The translations under genes were made by a program, and so were the position numbers. The notes beneath the pieces were generated by a model, which searched no databases, had not been told where the DNA came from, and saw nothing but the letters and a program-made list of their open reading frames with translations. A stretch of DNA of 64,000 nucleotides from Thermosinus carboxydivorans Nor1 (GTDB taxonomy: Bacteria > Bacillota > Negativicutes > Sporomusales > Thermosinaceae), in NCBI RefSeq assembly GCF_000169155.1, contig NZ_AAWL01000001.1, positions 1 through 64,000 on the forward strand, in the 5' to 3' direction. Positions 54,489 to 62,267 of this stretch are shown here, piece after piece (within the stretch, counting starts at the first letter, position 1; the number at the start of each line of letters is the position of its first letter).

Positions 54489-56330
54489 TTATTTTTGTAG
54501 GTGATAAGGAATAGTAGCGACAATTACGTTTTCTTTTAAGATAAGCAGCGTCCGCAAAACCCAGCCCGTTTGGTTATGGAGCAATCTGTGCCACCACTTT
54601 TTTGTTTCGAATTCCGGGATCAGGACGGTTATAAAATCAGACGGCGCCTTGGTTCTTTCAAGCTGTTCAATATAATCCAGCAATGGCTTAATTACCAACC
54701 GGTAAGGAGAGTAAATAATAACCAAGCGGATATCGGGATTCCATTTCTCCCATTTTTCTTTAAATTTACGACCTGTTTCGTCATCGGTAGCAATGTGCAC
54801 TGCCAGGATATCGGGACTAAGCGTTTTGGCGTACTGGAGTGATTGGGCTACCACGCGGGTAATACTGGCTACTGGTACGATGATCAAGTTCTTAGCTTGG
54901 GGGTGCTGCAAGCTGGCAGGATTGGTATATTCAGGCGGCAGCTGGAGCTGTTCTGACATATCGTTGTAGTGGTGACGGACTTTTTTAAAAATATAAATCA
55001 TTGTCGGAATGAAAATAAGCACCAGCCAGGCGCCATAAAAGAATTTGGTAATAGCGATGACCAACACAACGGTACCAGTGACGATGGCCCCTACTCCATT
55101 TAAAATTGCTCGCCTGGTCCAGCCTTTGCTTTTCTCGCGGCGCCAGTAAACAACCATACCGACTTGAGCGATGGTAAACGAAAGAAAGACGCCAATGGCA
55201 TACAAAGAAATTAGATGTTCGGTGTTGCCGTGGAAAATAGTGATTAGCAGGCCGGCTATGACGCTGAGAAGAATTATTCCGTTGGAAAAGCTGAGCCGTT
55301 CGCCTCTGGCGCCAAGATAACGGGGCATATAGCCATCCTTTGCTAAAATGGAGAGTAAGGGCGGCAGGCCGTTATAAGCCGTGTTGGCGGCCAGATATAG
55401 TACCAGCATGGTGGTAAATTGAACATAGTAATACGCCCAATTGCGACCGAAGGTTAACTCGGCCACCTGCGAGAGTGCCGTAACATCAGGCACCGGCATG
55501 ATGTGATAATGCATAATCAAAAAGGAAATTCCGGCGAACATGACGGCAAGGATCGCCGACATCCAATAAGTTGTGATTGTTGCATTGCGGATTTCCGGTT
55601 TTTTAAACATGGGTACGCCGTTGGAAATGGCTTCGATCCCGGTCATAGAACTGCAGCCAGAGGCAAAGGCTCGCAGGATCAGAAAGGCTACTGCCCAGTC
55701 CCATTGCTTAGCGGCAGATGCGGGCGGGATGAGTGGCGCTGGCTGCGTAAACGCCTGATAAACACCTGCCGCAATAAGCCCTAACATTCCCAGAATAAAA
55801 GCATACGTAGGAAAGACAAAAACATTGGATGATTCGCGTACGCCGCGCAGATTGATTAACATCAATATACCAAATAACACGGCTAAATCAATTGTTAAGG
55901 CATGGGGGACTAACTGGGGAAAGGCAGATACGATTGCTTCTGTACCCGAGGAAATACTTACTGCTACAGTAAGGGAATAGTCGGCAAATAGAGCCGCTGC
56001 TGCCGTTAAGGCCGGCAACTCACCAAGGTTAGTAATGGCTACGGAGTAGGAGCCGCCACCGCCGGGGTTAGCTTTGGCTACCTGTACATAGGAAACAGTT
56101 ACAATAGCCAGTAAGACAAGGATAGCAAAGGCGACCGGCCCGATATAGCCATACGCTAATACCCCCGGAACCGCAAGCATCAGCATAATCTGTTCTGGAC
56201 CATAACCAACCGAAGAGAGGGCATCAGATGAAAAAATTGCCAGAGCTTTCCATTTGGGAAGCTTTTCGTGACTAAGCTCTTGATTATGCAGCGGTCTGCC
56301 AATTAGCAAACGCCTGATTTCACGCATCAT
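54489..56330 (-). CDS. kimA: KimA-like potassium transporter (APC superfamily)
   Basis: About 613 residues, 12 helices plus a cytoplasmic C-terminal domain. The N-terminal IRRLLIGRPL and IFSSDALSSVGYGPEQIM and the ANPGGGGSYSVA segment match KimA (YdaO), a high-affinity K+ importer inhibited by c-di-AMP. The start is put at ATG 56330 by homology; ATG 56351 is also possible. It follows a DUF2294 gene behind a c-di-AMP riboswitch, the regulator typical of kimA, though a strong hairpin separates the two genes. Confidence 0.85.
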   Translation of the reverse strand: MMREIRRLLIGRPLHNQELSHEKLPKWKALAIFSSDALSSVGYGPEQIMLMLAVPGVLAYGYIGPVAFAILVLLAIVTVSYVQVAKANPGGGGSYSVAITNLGELPALTAAAALFADYSLTVAVSISSGTEAIVSAFPQLVPHALTIDLAVLFGILMLINLRGVRESSNVFVFPTYAFILGMLGLIAAGVYQAFTQPAPLIPPASAAKQWDWAVAFLILRAFASGCSSMTGIEAISNGVPMFKKPEIRNATITTYWMSAILAVMFAGISFLIMHYHIMPVPDVTALSQVAELTFGRNWAYYYVQFTTMLVLYLAANTAYNGLPPLLSILAKDGYMPRYLGARGERLSFSNGIILLSVIAGLLITIFHGNTEHLISLYAIGVFLSFTIAQVGMVVYWRREKSKGWTRRAILNGVGAIVTGTVVLVIAITKFFYGAWLVLIFIPTMIYIFKKVRHHYNDMSEQLQLPPEYTNPASLQHPQAKNLIIVPVASITRVVAQSLQYAKTLSPDILAVHIATDDETGRKFKEKWEKWNPDIRLVIIYSPYRLVIKPLLDYIEQLERTKAPSDFITVLIPEFETKKWWHRLLHNQTGWVLRTLLILKENVIVATIPYHLQK

Positions 56331-56394
56331 AAAACTATCAACAACCTCCATTATACCTATTGTTGTTAACACAGTATTCCCGAAGTTATTCAAT

Positions 56395-56475
56395 AAAAAG
56401 CAAACCGGTGCGTAAGCAACCAGACCTTTGCGGCCAATATAAGCCGCCCGGCTGTTACTCGCGCACCGGCCTACA
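56395..56475 (-). ncRNA. Large structured hairpin before kimA
   Basis: On the minus strand CCGGTGCG (56462-56469) pairs with CGCACCGG (56404-56412), enclosing GCGGC/GCCGC and other short helices, and is followed by TTTGCTTTTT. It may be a terminator of the DUF2294 gene or a further regulatory element for kimA. Confidence 0.5.
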
Positions 56476-56515
56476 AATCGCCTAAGCTGTGCAGCTTCTG
56501 CGTTTTGTCCGCCAG

Positions 56516-56908
56516 CTATGTGTCCACTTTGGTTTTTTCTTCATCACGGAGTTGTTTTTCTAAATTTGTGTCAAGAATATATATTTCCACCCGCTCGCCC
56601 GTTTTCGTGCTAATGTCGCTGTGGCTGCTGACCACCCGGCACCCGGTGAGGCGGGCTACCAGGTTTTCAGCGTCTTCGCTAAATGTCTCGCGCAGAATCT
56701 GCCGCATTTGTTTAACTATTTGCCGCCCTTTTTCGGTTTTGACAAGATGGGTTTCCTCGATCGTCAGAACGCCTTTTAGGCGGATTAAGACCATATCATC
56801 AATAATATAAGTCTTGGCTTCCGTAGGTCCGCGGCCAATGAGGCTGCGCTGAAACTTAATAAAGGCATCGTTAATTTCGGCTTCCAACAGAGTTTTTTTA
56901 ATAGCCAT
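56516..56908 (-). CDS. DUF2294 protein
   Basis: About 130 residues, soluble, matching DUF2294 (segments FQRSLIGRGPTEAKTYI and DMVLIRLKGVLTIEETHLV). Function not established; members are widespread in Firmicutes, sometimes annotated as Na-translocating decarboxylase-like. ATG 56908 follows GGAGGAAACAGTTGTT. First gene behind the c-di-AMP riboswitch, suggesting a role in potassium or osmotic physiology with kimA. Confidence 0.8.
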   Translation of the reverse strand: MAIKKTLLEAEINDAFIKFQRSLIGRGPTEAKTYIIDDMVLIRLKGVLTIEETHLVKTEKGRQIVKQMRQILRETFSEDAENLVARLTGCRVVSSHSDISTKTGERVEIYILDTNLEKQLRDEEKTKVDT

Positions 56909-56930
56909 AACAACTGTTTCCTCCATAAAA

Positions 56931-57092
56931 AGAAAAGACCATATATGGCCTTTCGACCTCTTTGCTTTAGCCTACGAAGTTAGCTGTCGGGTTAGGATGG
57001 CAAGAGAGGTAAACATCCTTTCTGCTTGTGGCAGAATTCACCCCAAAAAGGTGGGTCCTCCGCTTCCATACGGAATTCGGCTTTGCTTTGTT
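56931..57092 (-). ncRNA. c-di-AMP (ydaO/yuaA) riboswitch
   Basis: Minus strand carries the conserved blocks AGCCGAATTC, GCGGAGGACCCACC, TTGGGGTGAATTC and AACCCGACAGCTAACTTCGT. The 3' end is followed by a terminator hairpin AAAGGCCAT / ATGGTCTTT with a T run (56931-56955) just before the DUF2294 ribosome site, so c-di-AMP should switch expression off. TATAAT at 57104-57109 (minus) is the likely -10. Confidence 0.92.
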
Positions 57093-57370
57093 TTACAGAG
57101 TAAATTATAGCTTATCTGTTACAGAAAGAAAGTTTCATTTTAGCAGGAAAAACTGGCTTTTTATAGCCTTGGCCGGCTAATAATACAACGGGATGGTTAT
57201 GGCGCTGCATTAAAACAGTTTGCGCAAAATTTGAAGCCGCGGCAAAAACCAGGTGTGAAAACATTGTCTCCCATTTTCCGAAATAATGATTTTATGAACA
57301 GTCGGCATAAAAGCTAGTAGAACAATCTAGCCAGTACTTTACGCCGTACTTGGTTGCCATAAGGGCAGGG

Positions 57371-57400
57371 TTGACAGCGGGCGGGGCGGCGTGGCATAAT
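57371..57400 (+). promoter_or_regulatory. Promoter of the PyrR-attenuated MFS gene
   Basis: TTGACA-N18-CATAAT. It lies about 30 bases upstream of the PyrR-binding hairpin. Confidence 0.75.
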
Positions 57401-57406
57401 AAACAC

Positions 57407-57546
57407 AAAATCAATATTATTGGTACCTTTAAATCAGTCCTGTGAGGCTGACAAGGTAGGCGGCGTAACTAAGATTGCAGCTTGTTGGCGCTTTTGCATA
57501 CTAAAAAGGCTTCTTGTCAGTGCGACTGACAGGAAGCCTTTTTCGC
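57407..57546 (+). ncRNA. PyrR-type transcription attenuator
   Basis: The hairpin TCAGTCCTGTGAGGCTGA (57434-57451) matches the PyrR-binding consensus ARUCCNGNGAGGYU completely. Downstream is an intrinsic terminator AAAAAGGCTTC / GAAGCCTTTTT (57503-57543). CTGACAAG (57448-57455) is exactly complementary to CTTGTCAG (57513-57520) in the terminator, forming the antiterminator. The three structures exclude each other, as in pyr operon leaders. Confidence 0.85.
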
Positions 57547-57579
57547 TTGCCTCGGTACCAAAAACGAGGAGGAGAAGGT

Positions 57580-58923
57580 ATGGAAACCCACGTCAAGGTT
57601 ATCGAGCAACAACCCCCCCGTTTCTTGCCCCAAAGCTTAACCCAGGCCAGCGCGGCGGATGGCGGCAGCCGCTACCGCTGGAAAGTACTGCTTGCTTCCG
57701 TATTAGGCTACGCAATGGATGGTTTGGATATGCTTATCCTGTCCTTTGTCATGACAGCGATCATCGGTGCTTTCGGCCTGACCCTCGCCGAGGGCGGGTT
57801 GGTGGCCACGGTGACCCTGATCGGCGCGGTGCTTGGCGGTTATGGCTTTGGCATTTTGGCTGACTATATCGGGCGCGTGCGTGTCTTTTCCCTCACCATT
57901 CTGGTTTTCTCGGTTTTCACCGGCCTAACGGCCTTTGCCGACAGCTTCCTGGAACTCAACATTTACCGCTTTCTGGCCGGTTTGGGCTTGGGCGGCGAGT
58001 TTGGCATCGGCATGACCCTTGTCACCGAGACGTGGCCGAAAGAAAAGCGGGCGCGGGCGACCGGGGCAGTGGCTGTCGGCTGGCAGCTCGGCGTGGTGGC
58101 TGCCGCTTTGGTCAGCGCCTATGTACTACCGGCCTTTGGCTGGCGGGCCGTTTTCCTGGTCGGCGCGGTGCCGGCCCTGTTCGCTGCCTGGGCACGCTAT
58201 GGTCTGGCTGAACCGCTCATCTGGCTGGCAACACAGGCAAAGAAAAAGGCCCTTCAGGCCAAAATTGCGGCCAAGTTACCCTTGACTGCCGAGGAACAGG
58301 CGTTTTACAACAAGACCACCAAGTTCCCACTGCTGCATCTGTTTGCCGATCGCCGTACGGCAACGACCACGCTGGCTCTTACGGTGATGACCAGTGTGCA
58401 GAACACGGGTTACTACGGCATCATGGTCTGGCTGCCCACGGTATTGATGAAGCAGCATGGGCTGACGCTGAACAAAACGAGCATGTGGATGGTGGCCACC
58501 GTTCTAGGGATGATTTTGGGGATTGCCGTCTTCGGCTATATTGCCGATAAAATCGGCCGCCGCCCAACTTATATGGCCTTCCAACTGGCTTCCGCGGCCG
58601 CGGTGTGGGTGTATGCCAATTTGTCCGACCCACTGCACCTTTTAATTGGCGGCGCTATTCTCGGCTTCTTCTGCAATGGCATGATGGCCGGCTACGGCGC
58701 ATTGTTGTCGGAAAACTATACCACGGAAGCCCGTTCCACCGCAGAAAACTTCATTTTTAATACCGGCCGGGCCGTGGGCGGTTTCGCTCCTCTCGTTATC
58801 GGCATCTTGGCCGCTCAATACAGTCTTTCTGGCGCACTGGCGCTGTTGGCCTTCATCTACGTCGCCGCCGCCGTCAACGTCTACTTCTTGCTGCCGGAAA
58901 CCAAAGGCAAAGAATTAAATTAG
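57580..58923 (+). CDS. MFS transporter, AAHS (aromatic acid:H+ symporter) type
   Basis: About 447 residues, 12 helices. The loop motif GILADYIGRVRVF after helix 2, the DGLDMLILSF motif in helix 1 (AMDGLDM) and the second-half IADKIGRRPTY loop are typical of AAHS and related MFS acid importers. The start ATG 57580 follows GAGGAGGAGAAGGT. The PyrR attenuator upstream suggests import of a pyrimidine precursor such as orotate; the sequence family alone would suggest an aromatic or hydroxy-acid. Confidence 0.87.
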   Translation: METHVKVIEQQPPRFLPQSLTQASAADGGSRYRWKVLLASVLGYAMDGLDMLILSFVMTAIIGAFGLTLAEGGLVATVTLIGAVLGGYGFGILADYIGRVRVFSLTILVFSVFTGLTAFADSFLELNIYRFLAGLGLGGEFGIGMTLVTETWPKEKRARATGAVAVGWQLGVVAAALVSAYVLPAFGWRAVFLVGAVPALFAAWARYGLAEPLIWLATQAKKKALQAKIAAKLPLTAEEQAFYNKTTKFPLLHLFADRRTATTTLALTVMTSVQNTGYYGIMVWLPTVLMKQHGLTLNKTSMWMVATVLGMILGIAVFGYIADKIGRRPTYMAFQLASAAAVWVYANLSDPLHLLIGGAILGFFCNGMMAGYGALLSENYTTEARSTAENFIFNTGRAVGGFAPLVIGILAAQYSLSGALALLAFIYVAAAVNVYFLLPETKGKELN

Positions 58924-58986
58924 TATAAGAACCTTGCAGGCAGGCGGGAAATATAATATAATATGTGTCGTGAAATCAATTGGTGT

Positions 58987-59062
58987 GGGGACGTAGCTCA
59001 GTTGGGAGAGCGCATGGTTCGCATTCATGAGGTCGTGGGTTCGAATCCCATCGTCTCCACCA
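58987..59062 (+). tRNA. tRNA-Ala (CGC)
   Basis: A 76-base cloverleaf: acceptor GGGGACG / CGTCTCC including the G3-U70 pair that marks alanine tRNAs, D arm GCTC/GAGC, anticodon stem CATGG/TCATG with loop TTCGCAT (anticodon CGC, decoding GCG), T arm GTGGGTTCGAATCCCAT, and an encoded CCA end. No neighbouring tRNAs. Confidence 0.95.
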
Positions 59063-59070
59063 GGAAAATC

Positions 59071-59099
59071 AAGGCTTTGCGGATGTCGCAAGGCCTTTT
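59071..59099 (+). terminator. Terminator of tRNA-Ala
   Basis: Stem AAGGCTTTGCG / CGCAAGGCCTT followed by T-rich sequence, 8 bases after the CCA end. Confidence 0.8.
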
Positions 59100-59535
59100 A
59101 TTATGTAAAGTTGGTGATAGTTAGTGACAATCTTTTAAAAACGGGTGCCAATAAAACCTAATATTAATAGATAAAAGACTAAAGCAGGCTGGTCATGCCT
59201 GCTTTTTATTTTTGGCCTGTTCGATTGTCTGTTGGAGGATGGCCTCCATTTTGTCCCCATTTGTTACCGAGTTTAAGCCGAGTTTCATTATGTTTGACTG
59301 TTGTATTGAACCGCCGCCTATGACTCAAGTTAGAAGTGGCGGCCAAATTATTGTGCACCAAAGAGGCATATTATTGAAGAATACGTTATCTAACGTTGAA
59401 CGAGAGATGTTTGTAGCCGAATTTCATGATTATAACTTTATAATGTTGATCTGGCTTACAGAATAGAAACACGGGAAGAAGTTACTCATGTTCTTGTAAC
59501 ATGGGTAATTTTTTTATTTTTTTACTCATATTTTA
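59100..59535. other. Gap with two terminator-like hairpins
   Basis: Hairpin AAAGCAGGC / GCCTGCTTT with T runs on both sides (59181-59213) and hairpin TTACTCATGTT / AACATGGGTAA with a T run (59482-59520). On the minus strand an open frame ends just at the first hairpin (about 59192-59320; ends TIEQAKNKKQA), has no ribosome site, and may be the remnant of a gene. No complete gene is supported. Confidence 0.5.
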
Positions 59536-59564
59536 TTGAGATAGAACGTTACCTGGTATATAAT
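59536..59564 (+). promoter_or_regulatory. Promoter of fic gene
   Basis: TTGAGA-N17-TATAAT, about 25 bases before the Fic start codon. Confidence 0.8.
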
Positions 59565-59588
59565 GGGAATAGAGAGAGGTGAAGCTGT

Positions 59589-60662
59589 ATGGATCAAGTA
59601 AAGCTTTTACCGCCAGAAGCGGAGCTTGAAACCAAGATGGTGTTAAAGCAACTGGCAAGGTCGCATAGAGCGTTGGCGGAGCTTAAAGGATTTGCTGATA
59701 TGATACCAAATAAAAATATTCTTATTAACGCTGTAACTATTAACGAAGCCAAAGATAGCTCCGAAATCGAAAATATTATTACCACGCATGACGAACTGTT
59801 TAAAGCGATGTCGCTTGAGAATTATAACAACCCGGCGGCAAAAGAGGTGGTAAACTATAGAACCGCACTTTGGCATGGTTATAAGCTGGTGAAGGAAAAA
59901 CAACTCCTGACAACCAATATGATCATTGAAATTCAGCAGTTGATCGAAAATAACAGGGCCGGGATAAGAAAGCTTTCGGGTACCGTGCTGAAAAATGCCG
60001 CTACCGGGGAAGTGGTATATACTCCGCCAAGTGGCGAAAAGGAAATATTATTCTTTTTGACTAACCTTGAGTGGTACATAAACGACGATTTTGATAACAT
60101 TGATCCACTCGTTAAGTTAGCTGTTGTCCATTATCAGTTTGAAATGATACATCCGTTTTATGACGGCAATGGCCGGACAGGCCGGATAATAAATGTCTTG
60201 TATCTTGTCTTAAAAGAGTTGCTGGATAGTCCTATCCTTTATCTCAGCAAATATATTATCCGGAACAAATCGGCATATTATAGATTACTGCAAGAGGTCA
60301 GGACAAAGGGCAATTGGGAAGAATGGGTACTGTTTATGCTGGAAGGTGTGGAGCAGACCGCCGAGGAGACATTGTTACTGATAAAGAAGATAAATAGCGT
60401 TATGGAGAAAACAGCTGAAGACGTTAAACAGGCACTTCCCAAAATTTATTCAAGGGAATTGATAGATTTATTGTTTTATGAATTTTACACTAAGATTCCA
60501 TATATCGAAAGGGGGCTTAACGTTTCGCGGAAAACCGCTTCCGGGTATTTGGCGGCGCTAGAAGAAAAGGGTTTTTTGGTGTCGCAAAAGATTGGCAAGG
60601 AAAAAATCTTTTTAAATACGCGCTTGTTTGAAGTTGTGCGCCAAGCCGGTATGCAAAAATAG
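59589..60662 (+). CDS. Fic-family AMP-transferase, autoinhibited class II type
   Basis: 357 residues. The N-terminal Fic_N region contains the inhibitory helix motif SSEIEN (S/TxxxEN) before the Fic core. The catalytic motif HPFYDGNGRTGR is complete (about 195-206). A winged helix follows at the C-terminus (about 285-355; NVSRKTASGYLAALEEKGFL). It transfers AMP from ATP to a protein hydroxyl when inhibition is relieved. ATG 59589 follows GAGAGGTGAAGCTGT. The lower GC content relative to neighbours suggests horizontal origin. Target unknown; no antitoxin gene is adjacent. Confidence 0.9.
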   Translation: MDQVKLLPPEAELETKMVLKQLARSHRALAELKGFADMIPNKNILINAVTINEAKDSSEIENIITTHDELFKAMSLENYNNPAAKEVVNYRTALWHGYKLVKEKQLLTTNMIIEIQQLIENNRAGIRKLSGTVLKNAATGEVVYTPPSGEKEILFFLTNLEWYINDDFDNIDPLVKLAVVHYQFEMIHPFYDGNGRTGRIINVLYLVLKELLDSPILYLSKYIIRNKSAYYRLLQEVRTKGNWEEWVLFMLEGVEQTAEETLLLIKKINSVMEKTAEDVKQALPKIYSRELIDLLFYEFYTKIPYIERGLNVSRKTASGYLAALEEKGFLVSQKIGKEKIFLNTRLFEVVRQAGMQK

Positions 60663-60682
60663 GTTTGTTGTGCAGCGCAAAT

Positions 60683-60715
60683 AACTTCCCGGTATTTTTG
60701 CCGGGAGTTTTTGTT
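60683..60715 (+). terminator. Terminator of fic gene
   Basis: Stem AACTTCCCGG / CCGGGAGTT followed by five T. Confidence 0.85.
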
Positions 60716-60868
60716 TATTTGGCGAAACAGCCAGCGGGGATGTGGTAAGTGTTTAGTCACGATTTTTATTGTGATTATATTGTAATGGAGTAAGATGGCA
60801 TGATAGGCAGGCCGCCTTTGGGGAGTTTAATGGTGGTAAAGAGAAGGGCATCCGTTGCACCGACGTAT
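60716..60868. other. Gap, no gene seen
   Basis: Holds an imperfect inverted repeat TCACGATTTTTATTGTGA at about 60757-60775. Otherwise nothing recognisable. Confidence 0.4.
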
Positions 60869-61018
60869 TCAAGCTAATTTTCTCCTTGGTGTTTGCGGGT
60901 AAGACATTTCTACACTCTCCCCGCGCGCTATTTGGGCCTTGCCCTTTTCAATAGTGGCGATGTCTTCCGGGGTGAGTTCTTCCTCCAGCTCTTCGGCGTA
61001 TTTTAACAGCCTGGTCAG
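60869..61018 (-). pseudogene. Antitoxin-like C-terminal remnant
   Basis: An open frame of 49 codons on the minus strand with no start codon; a TGA stop lies immediately upstream (61019-61021). It reads LLKYAEELEEELTPEDIATI, then EKGKAQIARGES and a tail ending RRKLA. The ELTPEDIA...KGKAQIARGE pattern is familiar from short antitoxin-type proteins of Firmicutes. The N-terminal part is missing and no toxin gene is adjacent, so it is probably a decayed toxin-antitoxin gene. Confidence 0.55.
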
Positions 61019-61160
61019 TCAGTATACATCACAGTATACCACAGCCGCGGCTGGTTCAAAAGGCAAAATGAGCTGGCACTGCACTTGGCGCAAGCCTTTT
61101 GTTGTATTATATTTTTATATAGCGTTAGCATAGCATCGAATTGCAAAGGGGGGAACGACT

Positions 61161-61946
61161 GTGGACCAAGAAGTTCTTAGAGAAATTGCCGCAGCCTGGC
61201 GCAGTGCCAACAATATTGTTGTCTTTACCGGCGCCGGCATGAGCACTGAGTCGGGTTTGCCGGATTTTCGCTCGAAACAGGGTTTATGGAAAGACCGGCC
61301 GGAGACGCTTGCCACGTTGGCGGCGCTAAAGGCTAAGCCTGATGAGTTTTACTTTTTTTATCAATGGCGAATTGCCCGCCTGTGGGAAGTTCAGCCAAAC
61401 CCCGGCCATTTGGCGTTGGCAGAACTAGCGCAGGCCGGCTTTGTAACAAAGCTGGTTACACAAAATGTCGACGGGCTGCATCAGCGGGCTGGTTCGCAAG
61501 GGGTTGCAGAACTCCACGGTACGTTACGAACAGTAAGCTGCATTAAGTGCGGTAGCCAATATGACAGCCGACAAATGTTACCCCATAATGATACTTGGGA
61601 AGAAGATTATAAAGCAGGGCGCTACCGTCATGGGAGCGAGTGTTATTGTCCCCGGTGCCAAGGGCAGCTACGGCCTGATGTCGTTTTGTTCGGTGAGTCG
61701 CTGCCCGATACCGCATGGAATGAGGCTGTCCGGTGGAGCCGTAAAGCGGATTTTTTTGTGGTCATCGGCTCGTCGCTTGTTGTCAGTCCAGCTAATTACC
61801 TGCCGCAACTGGCAGTCGAACAGGGCGCTAAACTGCTTATCATTAACAGTGATAGCACGCCGCTGGATGATGCAGCGGCATGGGTAATACGGGAAAAAGC
61901 GGGAGAAGTGCTGACGGGTATAAAAGAGTTAATTTTGCGAATGTAA
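61161..61946 (+). CDS. cobB: Sirtuin-family NAD-dependent protein deacylase
   Basis: 261 residues. GAGMSTESGLPDFRS is the NAD site, TQNVDGLHQRAG with HGT is the active site, and the four zinc Cys are in CIKC and CYCPRC. GSSLVVSPANYLP closes the NAD pocket. It removes acetyl or longer acyl groups from lysines with NAD+. The start is GTG 61161 behind GGGGGGAACGACT. Monocistronic. Confidence 0.93.
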   Translation: MDQEVLREIAAAWRSANNIVVFTGAGMSTESGLPDFRSKQGLWKDRPETLATLAALKAKPDEFYFFYQWRIARLWEVQPNPGHLALAELAQAGFVTKLVTQNVDGLHQRAGSQGVAELHGTLRTVSCIKCGSQYDSRQMLPHNDTWEEDYKAGRYRHGSECYCPRCQGQLRPDVVLFGESLPDTAWNEAVRWSRKADFFVVIGSSLVVSPANYLPQLAVEQGAKLLIINSDSTPLDDAAAWVIREKAGEVLTGIKELILRM

Positions 61947-61992
61947 TTTGTTTGTCAAAATGCTTTTGCCATGATGAACTGAAAAAAATATT

Positions 61993-62030
61993 GCCGGAGT
62001 AGGACTAAGTGAACCTTGCTCCGGTTTTTT
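61993..62030 (+). terminator. Terminator of sirtuin gene
   Basis: Stem GCCGGAG / CTCCGG with a larger loop, followed by six T. Confidence 0.75.
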
Positions 62031-62083
62031 AATTTTAAATTGAATAATTCATTCATAAAATTACTAAATTTTACATTGATATG

Positions 62084-62092
62084 TGCTATAAT
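62084..62092 (+). promoter_or_regulatory. Extended -10 promoter upstream of ggt
   Basis: TGCTATAAT, an extended -10 element without a clear -35, in an AT-rich stretch. It precedes the small membrane reading frame and the ggt gene. Confidence 0.55.
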
Positions 62093-62114
62093 TTAAATAT
62101 AAGTATTTTTTGTA

Positions 62115-62222
62115 GTGGACAAATTGCGTTACGCCAAATGGTTTTTGCCGGTTTTGACCGTCCAGCTGCTTCTGGGAGCCGTCGCGATAACGGTCTTGCA
62201 GCTGATCGGGTGGCAAGGCTAG
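62115..62222 (+). CDS. Small single-span membrane protein (candidate)
   Basis: A 35-codon frame starting GTG, beginning VDKLRYAKWFLPVLTVQ and ending QLIGWQG, with one hydrophobic segment of about 22 residues. Base composition is like the neighbours and it lies 45 bases before the ggt start, after the only promoter found. No good ribosome site precedes it, which lowers confidence. No family recognised. Confidence 0.4.
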   Translation: MDKLRYAKWFLPVLTVQLLLGAVAITVLQLIGWQG

Positions 62223-62267
62223 TCCGGCAATACCGGTTTCAACAGGCAAATATAAGGAGGAGAAACT

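Noticed and set aside
59212..59466. An 84-codon frame on the plus strand.
   Set aside because: It begins just after a terminator without a ribosome site and shows no family pattern; the opposite strand has the more coding-like composition.
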